Assembly (NCBI GenBank): GCA_017640265.1
Contig: JAGFVZ010000046.1
Coordinates: 1-7,147, forward strand
Length of the DNA stretch: 7,147 nt
Reading direction: 5' to 3'
From: Anoxypelagibacter denitrificans
Lineage (GTDB): Bacteria > Pseudomonadota > Alphaproteobacteria > Pelagibacterales > Pelagibacteraceae
Position 1 is the first letter of the stretch. Every line of letters begins with the position of its first letter. Below the pieces are notes generated by a model, which was not told the DNA's origin, did no database searches, and worked only from the letters and a program-made list of their open reading frames with translations. Positions 1-6,929 of the stretch are shown here, piece after piece. A program made the position numbers and the translations under genes.

Positions 1-1876
1 CTTTTATTCTATCACAAAAAATTACAGTTTCTTTTTGCCCGCAATAACGATAAACGATATCTATTATTTCAGAAACAGCTTTTTTTGTTAGTAATCTGTT
101 TATTAAAGAAAATTTTATTTTATGGTTTTTTGGCAATACTGCTGATAACAAGAATCTACCTGCGGTACTTTTGTGTTTTTCTATAACTTTTTTTCCTTTT
201 TCATCAACAGTTTCAAACTGAGAAATAATTTTTGAATGCAAACTTATATTGTTTTTCTCTAATGCATTATCTATTTCGTTAACGTTTGAAAATATTCCAA
301 CAGGCTTTCCTTCTACTTTTTTAGATTGAGATAAGTAATAGATTCCCAAAACTATATCTTGACTTGGAACTATTATAGGTTTTCCATTTGATGGGCTAAG
401 AATATTGTTAGTCGACATCATTAAAACCCTTGCCTCAAGCTGCGCTTCTAGGCTTAAAGGTATGTGTACAGCCATTTGGTCTCCATCAAAATCAGCATTA
501 AAGGCGGCACATACCAAAGGATGTAATTCAATAGCATTTCCCTCTATTAGTTTTGCTTCAAAAGCTTGTACACCCAGCCTATGTAACGTAGGTGCTCTGT
601 TAAGAAGAATAGGATGTTCACGTATGATATGTTCTAAGGCATCCCATACTTCACTTGTTTGTTTTTCGACTATTTTTTTTGCTTGTTTGATCGTTGTTGC
701 CAAACCTAATTTGTCTAACCTTGCATATAAAAAAGGTTTGAATAACTCTAAGGCCATTTTTTTTGGTAAACCGCACTGATGTAATTTAAGTTCAGGACCT
801 ACTACAATTACTGATCTACCTGAATAGTCAACCCTTTTACCTAAAAGATTTTGTCTAAATCTACCTTGTTTTCCTTTCAACATTTCGGCTAAAGATTTTA
901 GCGGCCTTTTTCCGGTTCCTGTTATAACTCTACCTCTTCTACCGTTATCAAATAAAGCATCTACTGACTCCTGGAGCATCCTTTTTTCATTTCTAACTAT
1001 AATGTCGGGTGCTTTTAAATCCAAAAGTCTTTTTAGTCTATTATTTCTGTTAATTACCCTACGATACAAATCGTTGAGATCTGATGTCGCAAATCTTCCG
1101 CCATCTAAAGGCACTAAAGGTCTAAGCTCTGGTGGGATAACTGGTATTGTTGTTAAAATCATCCACTCTGGTTTATTTCCAGATTCTATAAATGACTCTA
1201 TAAGTTTTAATCTTTTTAATGTTCTTTCCTCAGCAACTTTAGATTTAATTTCCTTAAGAGAATCTCTTAATTTTGCTTTCTCTTTTTTAAGATCTATATT
1301 CAAAAGTATCTCTCTAACTGCTTCAGCTCCAATACCTGCGGTGAAAGAGTCTGCGCCGTATTTTTCTTGTGCTTTTATATATTCTTCTTCTGAGAGTAAT
1401 TGACCAGTTTTAAGTTCTGTCAATCCAGGTTCTGTTACCATAAAACTTTCAAAATATAAAACTCTCTCGACTTCTTTAAGTTTCATATCAATTGCTAAAG
1501 ATATTCTGCTAGGTAAAGATTTTAAAAACCATATATGTGCCACTGGACATGCTAAATCGATATGACCCATTCTTTCTCTTCTTACGTTTGATTTAGTTAC
1601 TTCCACTCCGCATTTTTCACAAATAATCCCTCTAAATTTCATCCTTTTGTATTTTCCGCATAAACATTCGTAATCTTTAACAGGTCCAAATATTCTTGCA
1701 CAAAAGAGACCGTCTTTTTCGGGTCTAAAGGTTCTGTAATTGATTGTTTCGGGTTTTTTGATTTCACCAAATGACCAAGATTTAATTTTATCAGGGCTGG
1801 CTAGAGTAATTTTAATATGAGTAAAATTTTTTCCTGATGCTAAACTCTTTGATTCTTTGAATATTTTTTTTTGCAC
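1..1876 (-). CDS. rpoC: RNA polymerase subunit beta' (N-terminal part, gene cut by window edge)
   Basis: Beta' forms the catalytic centre and clamp of RNA polymerase. The frame is open from a GTG at 1876 to the window edge, giving 625 codons of a protein usually near 1,400 residues, so the C-terminal half is missing, including the bridge helix and trigger loop. Seen: an N-terminus aligning with the family (ITLASPDKIKSWSFGEIKKPETINYRTF); a zinc-ribbon with Cys71, Cys73, Cys86 and Cys89; clamp helices roughly 266-309 that bind sigma; GKQGRFRQNLLGKRVDYSGR in the switch region; and the catalytic NADFDGDQMA at 460-469, whose three Asp (462, 464, 466) bind Mg2+. The GTG start is chosen because it follows TAGGAAAAAA, gives the expected N-terminal length, and the first in-frame Met is only at about residue 79. 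It lies 10 bases after rpoB, in the same operon. Codons 2-5 contain a run of nine A. No stop or frameshift was seen. Confidence 0.98.
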   Translation of the reverse strand, partial: MQKKIFKESKSLASGKNFTHIKITLASPDKIKSWSFGEIKKPETINYRTFRPEKDGLFCARIFGPVKDYECLCGKYKRMKFRGIICEKCGVEVTKSNVRRERMGHIDLACPVAHIWFLKSLPSRISLAIDMKLKEVERVLYFESFMVTEPGLTELKTGQLLSEEEYIKAQEKYGADSFTAGIGAEAVREILLNIDLKKEKAKLRDSLKEIKSKVAEERTLKRLKLIESFIESGNKPEWMILTTIPVIPPELRPLVPLDGGRFATSDLNDLYRRVINRNNRLKRLLDLKAPDIIVRNEKRMLQESVDALFDNGRRGRVITGTGKRPLKSLAEMLKGKQGRFRQNLLGKRVDYSGRSVIVVGPELKLHQCGLPKKMALELFKPFLYARLDKLGLATTIKQAKKIVEKQTSEVWDALEHIIREHPILLNRAPTLHRLGVQAFEAKLIEGNAIELHPLVCAAFNADFDGDQMAVHIPLSLEAQLEARVLMMSTNNILSPSNGKPIIVPSQDIVLGIYYLSQSKKVEGKPVGIFSNVNEIDNALEKNNISLHSKIISQFETVDEKGKKVIEKHKSTAGRFLLSAVLPKNHKIKFSLINRLLTKKAVSEIIDIVYRYCGQKETVIFCDRIK

Positions 1877-1886
1877 TTTTTTCCTA
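1877..1886 (-). promoter_or_regulatory. Ribosome binding site of rpoC
   Basis: The whole rpoB-rpoC gap reads TAGGAAAAAA in the sense direction, directly between the rpoB TAA and the rpoC GTG. AGGA is a partial Shine-Dalgarno match spaced six bases from the start codon. It is the clearest such site in the window and decides the GTG start. The 10-base gap makes reinitiation or translational coupling from rpoB plausible, which would help keep beta and beta' equimolar; the coupling is inference. Confidence 0.75.
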
Positions 1887-4800
1887 TTAACTCAATTCAA
1901 TATTTAAACCCAAAGCTCTTATTTCTTTTACTAGTACGTTAAAAGACTCGGGTACCCCGGATTCAAAATTCTCATTACCTTTAACGATTGTTTCATAAAC
2001 TTTTGTCCTTCCAGCAACGTCATCTGATTTTACAGTTAAAATCTCTTGTAATGTGTAAGAAGCTCCATAAGCTTCTAGTGCCCAAACTTCCATTTCTCCG
2101 AATCTTTGACCGCCCAACTGTGCTTTCCCTCCTAAAGGTTGTTGAGTAACCAAACTATAAGGTCCTGTAGAACGAGCATGAATCTTATCTTCAACGAGAT
2201 GATGAAGTTTTAACATGTAAATAATCCCAACAGTAACTGGTCTATCAAATTTTTTTCCAGTTCTTCCATCCCATAAATTTGTTTGTCCTGTATTAGGTAA
2301 TTTTGCTAACTCTAACATTTTTGTAATATCTTCAGTAGAGGCGCCATCAAATACTGGTGTAGCTATAGGCACGCCCTTAGAAAGATTTTGACAAAGCTCT
2401 ATAAATTCTTTTTCATCTAAATTATTCATAACATTCTTAAATGTTTTTTCCCCATATACTGATTGAAGAGAATTTTTTAATTCTTTGTTATCATTCGCTT
2501 TATTTCCTTTTAGATATCTGTTTAAAAGATTTTTTATTTTTTCTCCCATTTCTGAACATGACCAACCTAAATGCGTTTCTAATATTTGTCCCACATTCAT
2601 ACGGCTTGGTACTCCTAAAGGATTTAAAACTATATCAACCGGCTTTCCACTCTCCATATATGGCATATCTTCTACTGGAACAATTTTACTAATTACCCCT
2701 TTATTACCATGCCTGCCTGCCATTTTATCTCCTGGCATAAGTCTCCTTTTAACTGCAACGAAAACTTTGACTACCTTCATAACAGTTGGCAATAAATCAT
2801 CGCCTTGTCTTATCTTTAAAACTTTATCTTCAAATCTTAATTGAATATCTTGATGAGCACTATTATATTGATTCTTCAATTGTAAAACTTTGTTGTTTAC
2901 ATTTTCATTTTTAAATTTTAATTTCCAATACTCTTTTATACTTAAAGATTCTAAATTATCTTTATTAACTACATCTTCTTCTTTAATAAGGTCATTAAGT
3001 CTTAATTTAATATTTCTCTCAAGAATTTCTTCTTCAACCTTTTTATCTTCTTGAACAGACTCAATTTCAGATCTTTCAATAGCTATGCCTCTTTCATCTT
3101 TTTCTACCCCATGTCTATTAAATACTCTAACATCTACAACAACGCCTGAACTTCCGGCTGGCAATTTTAAAGAAGTGTCTCTTACATCAGTTGCTTTTTC
3201 CCCAAAAATCGATCTTAAAAGTTTTTCTTCTGGACTTGATGCGCTTTCACCTTTTGGTGTCACTTTTCCAACCAAAATATCGCCAGGCTTTACTTCGGCT
3301 CCAATGTAAACAACTCCTGACTCATCAAGATTTTTCAAACTTTCCTCACTAACATTTGGAATATCTCTGGTAATTTCTTCGGTTCCCAACTTAGTATCTC
3401 TGGCCATTAATTCATGTTCCTCAATATGTATTGAGGTAAAAACATCATCGGTTACACATCTTTCAGAAATTAATATTGAATCCTCAAAGTTGTATCCTTG
3501 CCAGGGCATAAAAGCCACTGTTACATTTTTTCCAAGAGCAAGTTCACCTAATTTTGTTGCTGGACCGTCTGCTATAATATCGCCCGTCTTAATTATATCT
3601 CCCACTTTCACCAGGGGTTTTTGATTAATACATGTGTTTTGATTTGATCTTTGAAATTTTAATAAATTATAAATATCCACTCCAGATTTTGATAAATCTT
3701 TTTCCTCTGTTGCTTTAACAACAATTCTTTTTCCGTCAATCTTGTCAACAATTCCATTACGTTTTGCAACTATTGTGACCCCGGAATCTAATGCAACATC
3801 TCCTTCTATTCCAGTACCAACCAATGGTGCTTCAGGTTTTAACAGAGGAACTGCTTGACGCATCATATTTGAACCCATTAAAGCTCTATTCGCATCATCA
3901 TTTTCTAAAAAAGGTATAAGAGAAGCAGCAACAGAAACAAGTTGTTTGGGAGAAACATCTATGTAGTCGATATTTTCTTTTCTAGATAAAATAAAGTTTA
4001 GACCGGTTCTACAAGATACGAGTTCCTCCACAAAACTTCCGTCAGAACTAACAGGTGAATTAGCTTGTGCAATAGTAAACTTTTCTTCTTCGATTGCGGA
4101 TAAATATTCAATTTTATCCAAAATTTTTCCATTTAAAACTTTTTTGTAAGGACTTTCAATAAATCCATATCTGTTAACCTTAGAGTAAGTAGCTAAACTA
4201 TTAATAAGACCAATGTTTGGTCCTTCGGGAGTTTCGATTGGACAGATTCTTCCATAATGCGTTGGGTGCACATCTCTAACTTCAAATCCTGCTCTTTCTC
4301 GAGTCAAGCCTCCAGGACCTAAAGCGGAGACTCTCCTTTTATGAGTAATTTCTGATAGTGGATTTGTTTGATCCATAAATTGGGATAATTGAGATGTGCC
4401 AAAAAAATCTTTAAAAGATGTAGTAATTGGTTTTGCATTAATTAAATCTTGGGGCATTGTAGATTCTATTTCAAGTAAAGTAGACATCTTTTCTCTTATT
4501 ACTCTCTCCATTCGTAATAATCCGATTCTAAATTGATTTTCTACTAGCTCGCCTACAGATCTTACCCGTCTATTACCTAGATGATCTATATCGTCTACGT
4601 CTCCTTTGCCATCTCTTAAGTCTAACATAAACTTTATTATTGATATGATGTCGTCGAGCGTTAATACTCTTTTTGTGTCTGGTATTTTCAAATTTAATTT
4701 AGCATTGAGTTTAACTCTTCCGACGTCAGAAAGATCATAACGCTCCTTGTTAAAATATAAATTTTTAAAAACTTCTTCGGCTGTTTGAATAGTTGGTGGT

Positions 4801-5975
4801 TCTCCTGGTCTTAAAATTTTATAAATATCCGTTAACGCATCTTCTTTGTTTTTATTTTTATCAATTTTCACCGTTTCAAAAATATATGGTCCTCTTAAAA
4901 TTGAATCTACATTCGCAAGTTCAAGTTGATGGATGTTCGAGGACAGTATTTTTTGTAAACTTTCTTCTGTTACGTCAAAACCTGATTGTAAAATTAATTC
5001 TCCATTTGTATCTTTTATATCTTCTTTGGTGTATTTTCCAATTAGCTCTTTTTCGGAAATAATAATTTCCTTTAATTTTTTTTCCTTTAATTTTTTTGCC
5101 AAAATAAAATTTAATTTTTCACCTTTTTTTAATATTTTTTTATTATTTTCTTTATTAATTAGATCAAATAACAATTTAATGGGCCTTTTATACTTCTCTG
5201 GTTTAAAATTTGTAGACCAAAAATTTAATTTAGAATTAAAAATATAGGTGTCATATGTGTAAAATTTATCTAAAATCTTCTCTCTTGTAACTCCTAAAGC
5301 ATAAAGCAAAGTAGATATTGGAAGTTTCTTTTTCCTATCAACTCTAAAATATAATATGTCTTTCGGATCAAATTCAAAATCTAACCAAGATCCTCTTCCG
5401 GGTATAATTCTACAATTAAACAACAATTTGCCGCTAGCATGTGTTTTGCCCTTATCGTGATCAAAAAAAACGCCTGGACTCCTATGCATTTGATTTACAA
5501 CCACTCTTTCAACTCCATTAACAACAAAAGTTCCGCTGTCTGTCATTAACGGAAGGTCTCCCATAAAAACTTCCTGCTCTTTTGCAGAAAAAATCTGCTT
5601 TGTATTATTCTCTAAGTCAATTTGGTAAACGACGAGTCTTAGATTGGCTTTTAATGCAGCAGAATAAGTTAAACTTCTTTGTCTACATTCTGTAACATCA
5701 AATTTTGGCTTTTCTAAACTATAAGATATAAATTCTAGAGATGATTTTTCTGATGTGTCATTTATGGGAAAGATGCTTTTAAAAACTCTATGTAAACCTT
5801 TATCGTTTTTTAAGATTTCATCGTTAATATTATTTTTATTATTTTTTGTTCTTGATTTCAAAAATTCATTATAAGAATCTTTTTGAACCTCTATTAAATT
5901 CGGAATAGATAAACTTTCCTTTAATTTACCAAAACTTTTTCTAATACTTTTTTTTTGAGTAAAAGTTAATTCCAT
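1887..5975 (-). CDS. rpoB: RNA polymerase subunit beta
   Basis: Complete beta subunit, 1,362 residues (E. coli has 1,342), partner of beta' in core RNA polymerase. Seen in order: N-terminal protrusion and lobe, with MTDSGTFVVNG near 144-154; a Lys-rich lobe segment near 258-317; the fork and rifampicin-pocket block GTSQLSQFMDQTNPLSEI at 526-543; the RERAGFEVRDVHPTHYGR block near 559-576; NFEDSILISE near 829-838, whose Glu-Asp pair lies at the active site; a charged helical insertion near 960-1056 matching the E. coli second dispensable region; GDKMAGRHGNKG at 1082-1093 with the two catalytic-site Lys (1084, 1092); and the C-terminal clamp/anchor with GGQRFGEMEVWALEAYGA. Pocket residues equal to E. 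coli D516, H526, S531 and I572 are unchanged (D535, H545, S550, I591). The ATG at 5975 gives the familiar alphaproteobacterial N-terminus (FTQKKSIRKSFGK). No clear Shine-Dalgarno precedes it. It follows rplL by 48 bases and precedes rpoC by 10. Confidence 0.99.
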   Translation of the reverse strand: MELTFTQKKSIRKSFGKLKESLSIPNLIEVQKDSYNEFLKSRTKNNKNNINDEILKNDKGLHRVFKSIFPINDTSEKSSLEFISYSLEKPKFDVTECRQRSLTYSAALKANLRLVVYQIDLENNTKQIFSAKEQEVFMGDLPLMTDSGTFVVNGVERVVVNQMHRSPGVFFDHDKGKTHASGKLLFNCRIIPGRGSWLDFEFDPKDILYFRVDRKKKLPISTLLYALGVTREKILDKFYTYDTYIFNSKLNFWSTNFKPEKYKRPIKLLFDLINKENNKKILKKGEKLNFILAKKLKEKKLKEIIISEKELIGKYTKEDIKDTNGELILQSGFDVTEESLQKILSSNIHQLELANVDSILRGPYIFETVKIDKNKNKEDALTDIYKILRPGEPPTIQTAEEVFKNLYFNKERYDLSDVGRVKLNAKLNLKIPDTKRVLTLDDIISIIKFMLDLRDGKGDVDDIDHLGNRRVRSVGELVENQFRIGLLRMERVIREKMSTLLEIESTMPQDLINAKPITTSFKDFFGTSQLSQFMDQTNPLSEITHKRRVSALGPGGLTRERAGFEVRDVHPTHYGRICPIETPEGPNIGLINSLATYSKVNRYGFIESPYKKVLNGKILDKIEYLSAIEEEKFTIAQANSPVSSDGSFVEELVSCRTGLNFILSRKENIDYIDVSPKQLVSVAASLIPFLENDDANRALMGSNMMRQAVPLLKPEAPLVGTGIEGDVALDSGVTIVAKRNGIVDKIDGKRIVVKATEEKDLSKSGVDIYNLLKFQRSNQNTCINQKPLVKVGDIIKTGDIIADGPATKLGELALGKNVTVAFMPWQGYNFEDSILISERCVTDDVFTSIHIEEHELMARDTKLGTEEITRDIPNVSEESLKNLDESGVVYIGAEVKPGDILVGKVTPKGESASSPEEKLLRSIFGEKATDVRDTSLKLPAGSSGVVVDVRVFNRHGVEKDERGIAIERSEIESVQEDKKVEEEILERNIKLRLNDLIKEEDVVNKDNLESLSIKEYWKLKFKNENVNNKVLQLKNQYNSAHQDIQLRFEDKVLKIRQGDDLLPTVMKVVKVFVAVKRRLMPGDKMAGRHGNKGVISKIVPVEDMPYMESGKPVDIVLNPLGVPSRMNVGQILETHLGWSCSEMGEKIKNLLNRYLKGNKANDNKELKNSLQSVYGEKTFKNVMNNLDEKEFIELCQNLSKGVPIATPVFDGASTEDITKMLELAKLPNTGQTNLWDGRTGKKFDRPVTVGIIYMLKLHHLVEDKIHARSTGPYSLVTQQPLGGKAQLGGQRFGEMEVWALEAYGASYTLQEILTVKSDDVAGRTKVYETIVKGNENFESGVPESFNVLVKEIRALGLNIELS

Positions 5976-5990
5976 TAAGTAACTAATAAT

Positions 5991-6020
5991 TTGGTACGCT
6001 AAAAACTAAAATGGTACCAA
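5991..6020 (-). promoter_or_regulatory. Inverted repeat in rplL-rpoB gap, possible mRNA hairpin
   Basis: TTGGTAC at 5991-5997 and GTACCAA at 6014-6020 are perfect reverse complements, separated by 16 AT-rich bases. In the transcript they would form a 7-bp stem starting 3 bases after the rplL stop and ending 15 bases before the rpoB ATG. No U-tract follows, so this is not a standard intrinsic terminator. In E. coli the rplL-rpoB interval carries an attenuator and an RNase III processing site that lower polymerase output relative to ribosomal proteins; an analogous role here is inference. A chance repeat in AT-rich DNA is possible, although the stem includes the G/C bases of GGTAC. Confidence 0.45.
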
Positions 6021-6023
6021 TCT

Positions 6024-6389
6024 TTATTTTAATTCTACTTTTGCGCCGGCAGATTCAAGTTTTTTCTTTGCTTCCTCGGCATCTTTTTTTGCAACACCTG
6101 TTTTGACTTCTTTGGGTGCTGCCTCAACTAAATCTTTTGCTTCTTTTAAACCTAGACCCGTTATTGATCTAACTTCTTTAATTACATTTATTTTTTTATC
6201 ACCAGCAGATGCTAGGAAAATTGTAAACTCACTTTTTTCTTCTGCGGCAGGAGCTGCTGTACTAGCAGCTGCAGCAACTGGTGCGGCGGCTGTAACACCC
6301 CATTTTTCTTCTAATTGTTTTGATAACTCTGCTGCTTCAACTACAGTAAGTTTTGAAAGTTCGTCTATGATTTTATTTAGATCTGCCAT
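6024..6389 (-). CDS. rplL: Large ribosomal subunit protein L7/L12 (bL12)
   Basis: L7/L12 is the multi-copy stalk protein that recruits and stimulates translational GTPases (EF-Tu, EF-G, IF2, RF3). The 121-residue length equals that of E. coli. Seen: an N-terminal dimerisation and L10-binding helical region at about 1-33; an Ala/Pro hinge at about 34-49 (TAAAPVAAAASTAAPAA); and a C-terminal globular domain at about 52-121 with the factor-binding signature TGLGLKEAKDLVE at 77-89. The ATG at 6389 gives the expected MADLNKIIDELSKLTV start. No Shine-Dalgarno is visible in the 24-base gap after rplJ, which is notable because the ribosome needs several L12 per L10. The hinge DNA is locally GC-richer because of its Ala codons, a family property rather than a sign of transfer. 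Confidence 0.99.
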   Translation of the reverse strand: MADLNKIIDELSKLTVVEAAELSKQLEEKWGVTAAAPVAAAASTAAPAAEEKSEFTIFLASAGDKKINVIKEVRSITGLGLKEAKDLVEAAPKEVKTGVAKKDAEEAKKKLESAGAKVELK

Positions 6390-6400
6390 CGTTTTATAAG

Positions 6401-6413
6401 TTCAAAGTTTGAA
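6401..6413. repeat. 13-base palindrome between rplJ and rplL
   Basis: TTCAAAGTTTGAA is perfectly palindromic around its central base. In the sense direction it starts immediately after the rplJ TAA and ends 11 bases before the rplL ATG. As RNA it could at best form a weak 5-bp stem with a 3-base loop; as DNA it is a symmetric site. Function unknown: candidates are a processing or spacing element, or chance in AT-rich DNA. Confidence 0.35.
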
Positions 6414-6926
6414 TTAGTTTTTTTTACTTTTTGCGTGCGCCAAAATAGCAATTTTTGAGCCAGGTGCAAGCAAAATACTTAAAATTTTTTGAGCAGGAGA
6501 AGAAAAAATACCCACAATTTTAGCTCTAGCTTCATCTAATGTAGGAAGTGTGGCTATTTGAGCCACATCTTTAGCCTCTAAAACCTTCCCGTCCATAAAT
6601 CCTGCTACGATTTTTAGAGGTGAGTTACTTCTCGCATACTTTGCTAAAATCTTAGCTGACATAATTGGGTCAGAGGAAATAGCTGTAGCAGTTGGGCCGC
6701 TAAAAAATTTTTCTAACTCTTTACATTTGGTTTCTTTAACGGCTAATTTAGTTATTCTATTTTTCGTAACTTTAAAGAAAATACCATTTTTTCTCATTTC
6801 AGCTCTTATTTTATCAAGTTCAACTACACTCAAACCTTGGTAGTGAGCAATCATTACAGCTTCGTTTGAAGAAAAAGCTTGTTTCATTTCCTTTATATAA
6901 TTTTTCTTCTCTTCTTTGTTCATCAT
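6414..6926 (-). CDS. rplJ: Large ribosomal subunit protein L10 (uL10)
   Basis: L10 anchors the L7/L12 dimers to 23S rRNA at the base of the ribosomal stalk. It is 170 residues, within the usual range of about 165-175. Seen: an N-terminal rRNA-binding domain with the family pattern YQGLSVVELDKIRAEMRKNG at 29-48 followed by FFKVTKNRITKLA; FSGPTATAIS at 75-84; LKIVAGFMDGKVLEAKDVAQIATLPTLDEARAKIVG near 104-139; and a C-terminal helix at about 143-165 that carries L12 dimers in the family, ending in a short basic tail. Two adjacent ATG codons (6926 and 6923) could start it; the second gives the more typical MNKEEKK, so true length may be 169. The first ATG lies 3 bases after the rplA stop, so any ribosome binding site lies in the end of rplA, where only a weak AAAGA is visible. 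Translational coupling to rplA is likely (inference). Confidence 0.98.
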   Translation of the reverse strand: MMNKEEKKNYIKEMKQAFSSNEAVMIAHYQGLSVVELDKIRAEMRKNGIFFKVTKNRITKLAVKETKCKELEKFFSGPTATAISSDPIMSAKILAKYARSNSPLKIVAGFMDGKVLEAKDVAQIATLPTLDEARAKIVGIFSSPAQKILSILLAPGSKIAILAHAKSKKN

Positions 6927-6929
6927 AGT

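Noticed and set aside
405..779. Plus-strand open frame of 124 codons over the rpoC catalytic region
   Set aside because: It overlaps the invariant NADFDGD region of rpoC; a shadow frame.
1002..1403. Plus-strand open frame of 133 codons antisense to rpoC
   Set aside because: It lies fully inside well-conserved rpoC coding sequence. Its Ser/Leu/Phe-rich translation is what the complement of Lys/Glu-rich codons gives, and it resembles no family I recognise.
2441..3309. Plus-strand frames of 83, 119 and 74 codons inside rpoB
   Set aside because: All are antisense to conserved beta-subunit sequence, with no recognisable domains.
4317..4403. Possible rifampicin-resistance changes in the RpoB pocket
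   Set aside because: The key positions (E. coli D516, H526, S531, L533 equivalents) are wild type. The Thr in DQTNPLSEI, where E. coli has Asn518, is common in alphaproteobacteria as I recall.
4793..5247. Two overlapping plus-strand frames with hydrophobic, membrane-like translations
   Set aside because: They are antisense to the Lys-rich lobe of rpoB, whose AAA and GAA codons read as Phe/Leu/Ser on the other strand. The apparent membrane segments are an artefact of composition.
5991..6020. Intrinsic transcription terminator after rplL
   Set aside because: The stem is only 7 bp with a 16-base loop and is not followed by a U-run, so it is listed as a possible regulatory hairpin instead.
6103..6399. 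Plus-strand open frame of 98 codons antisense to rplL
   Set aside because: It mirrors the rplL frame, and its Ala-rich stretch is the complement of the L7/L12 hinge. No independent start signal is seen.
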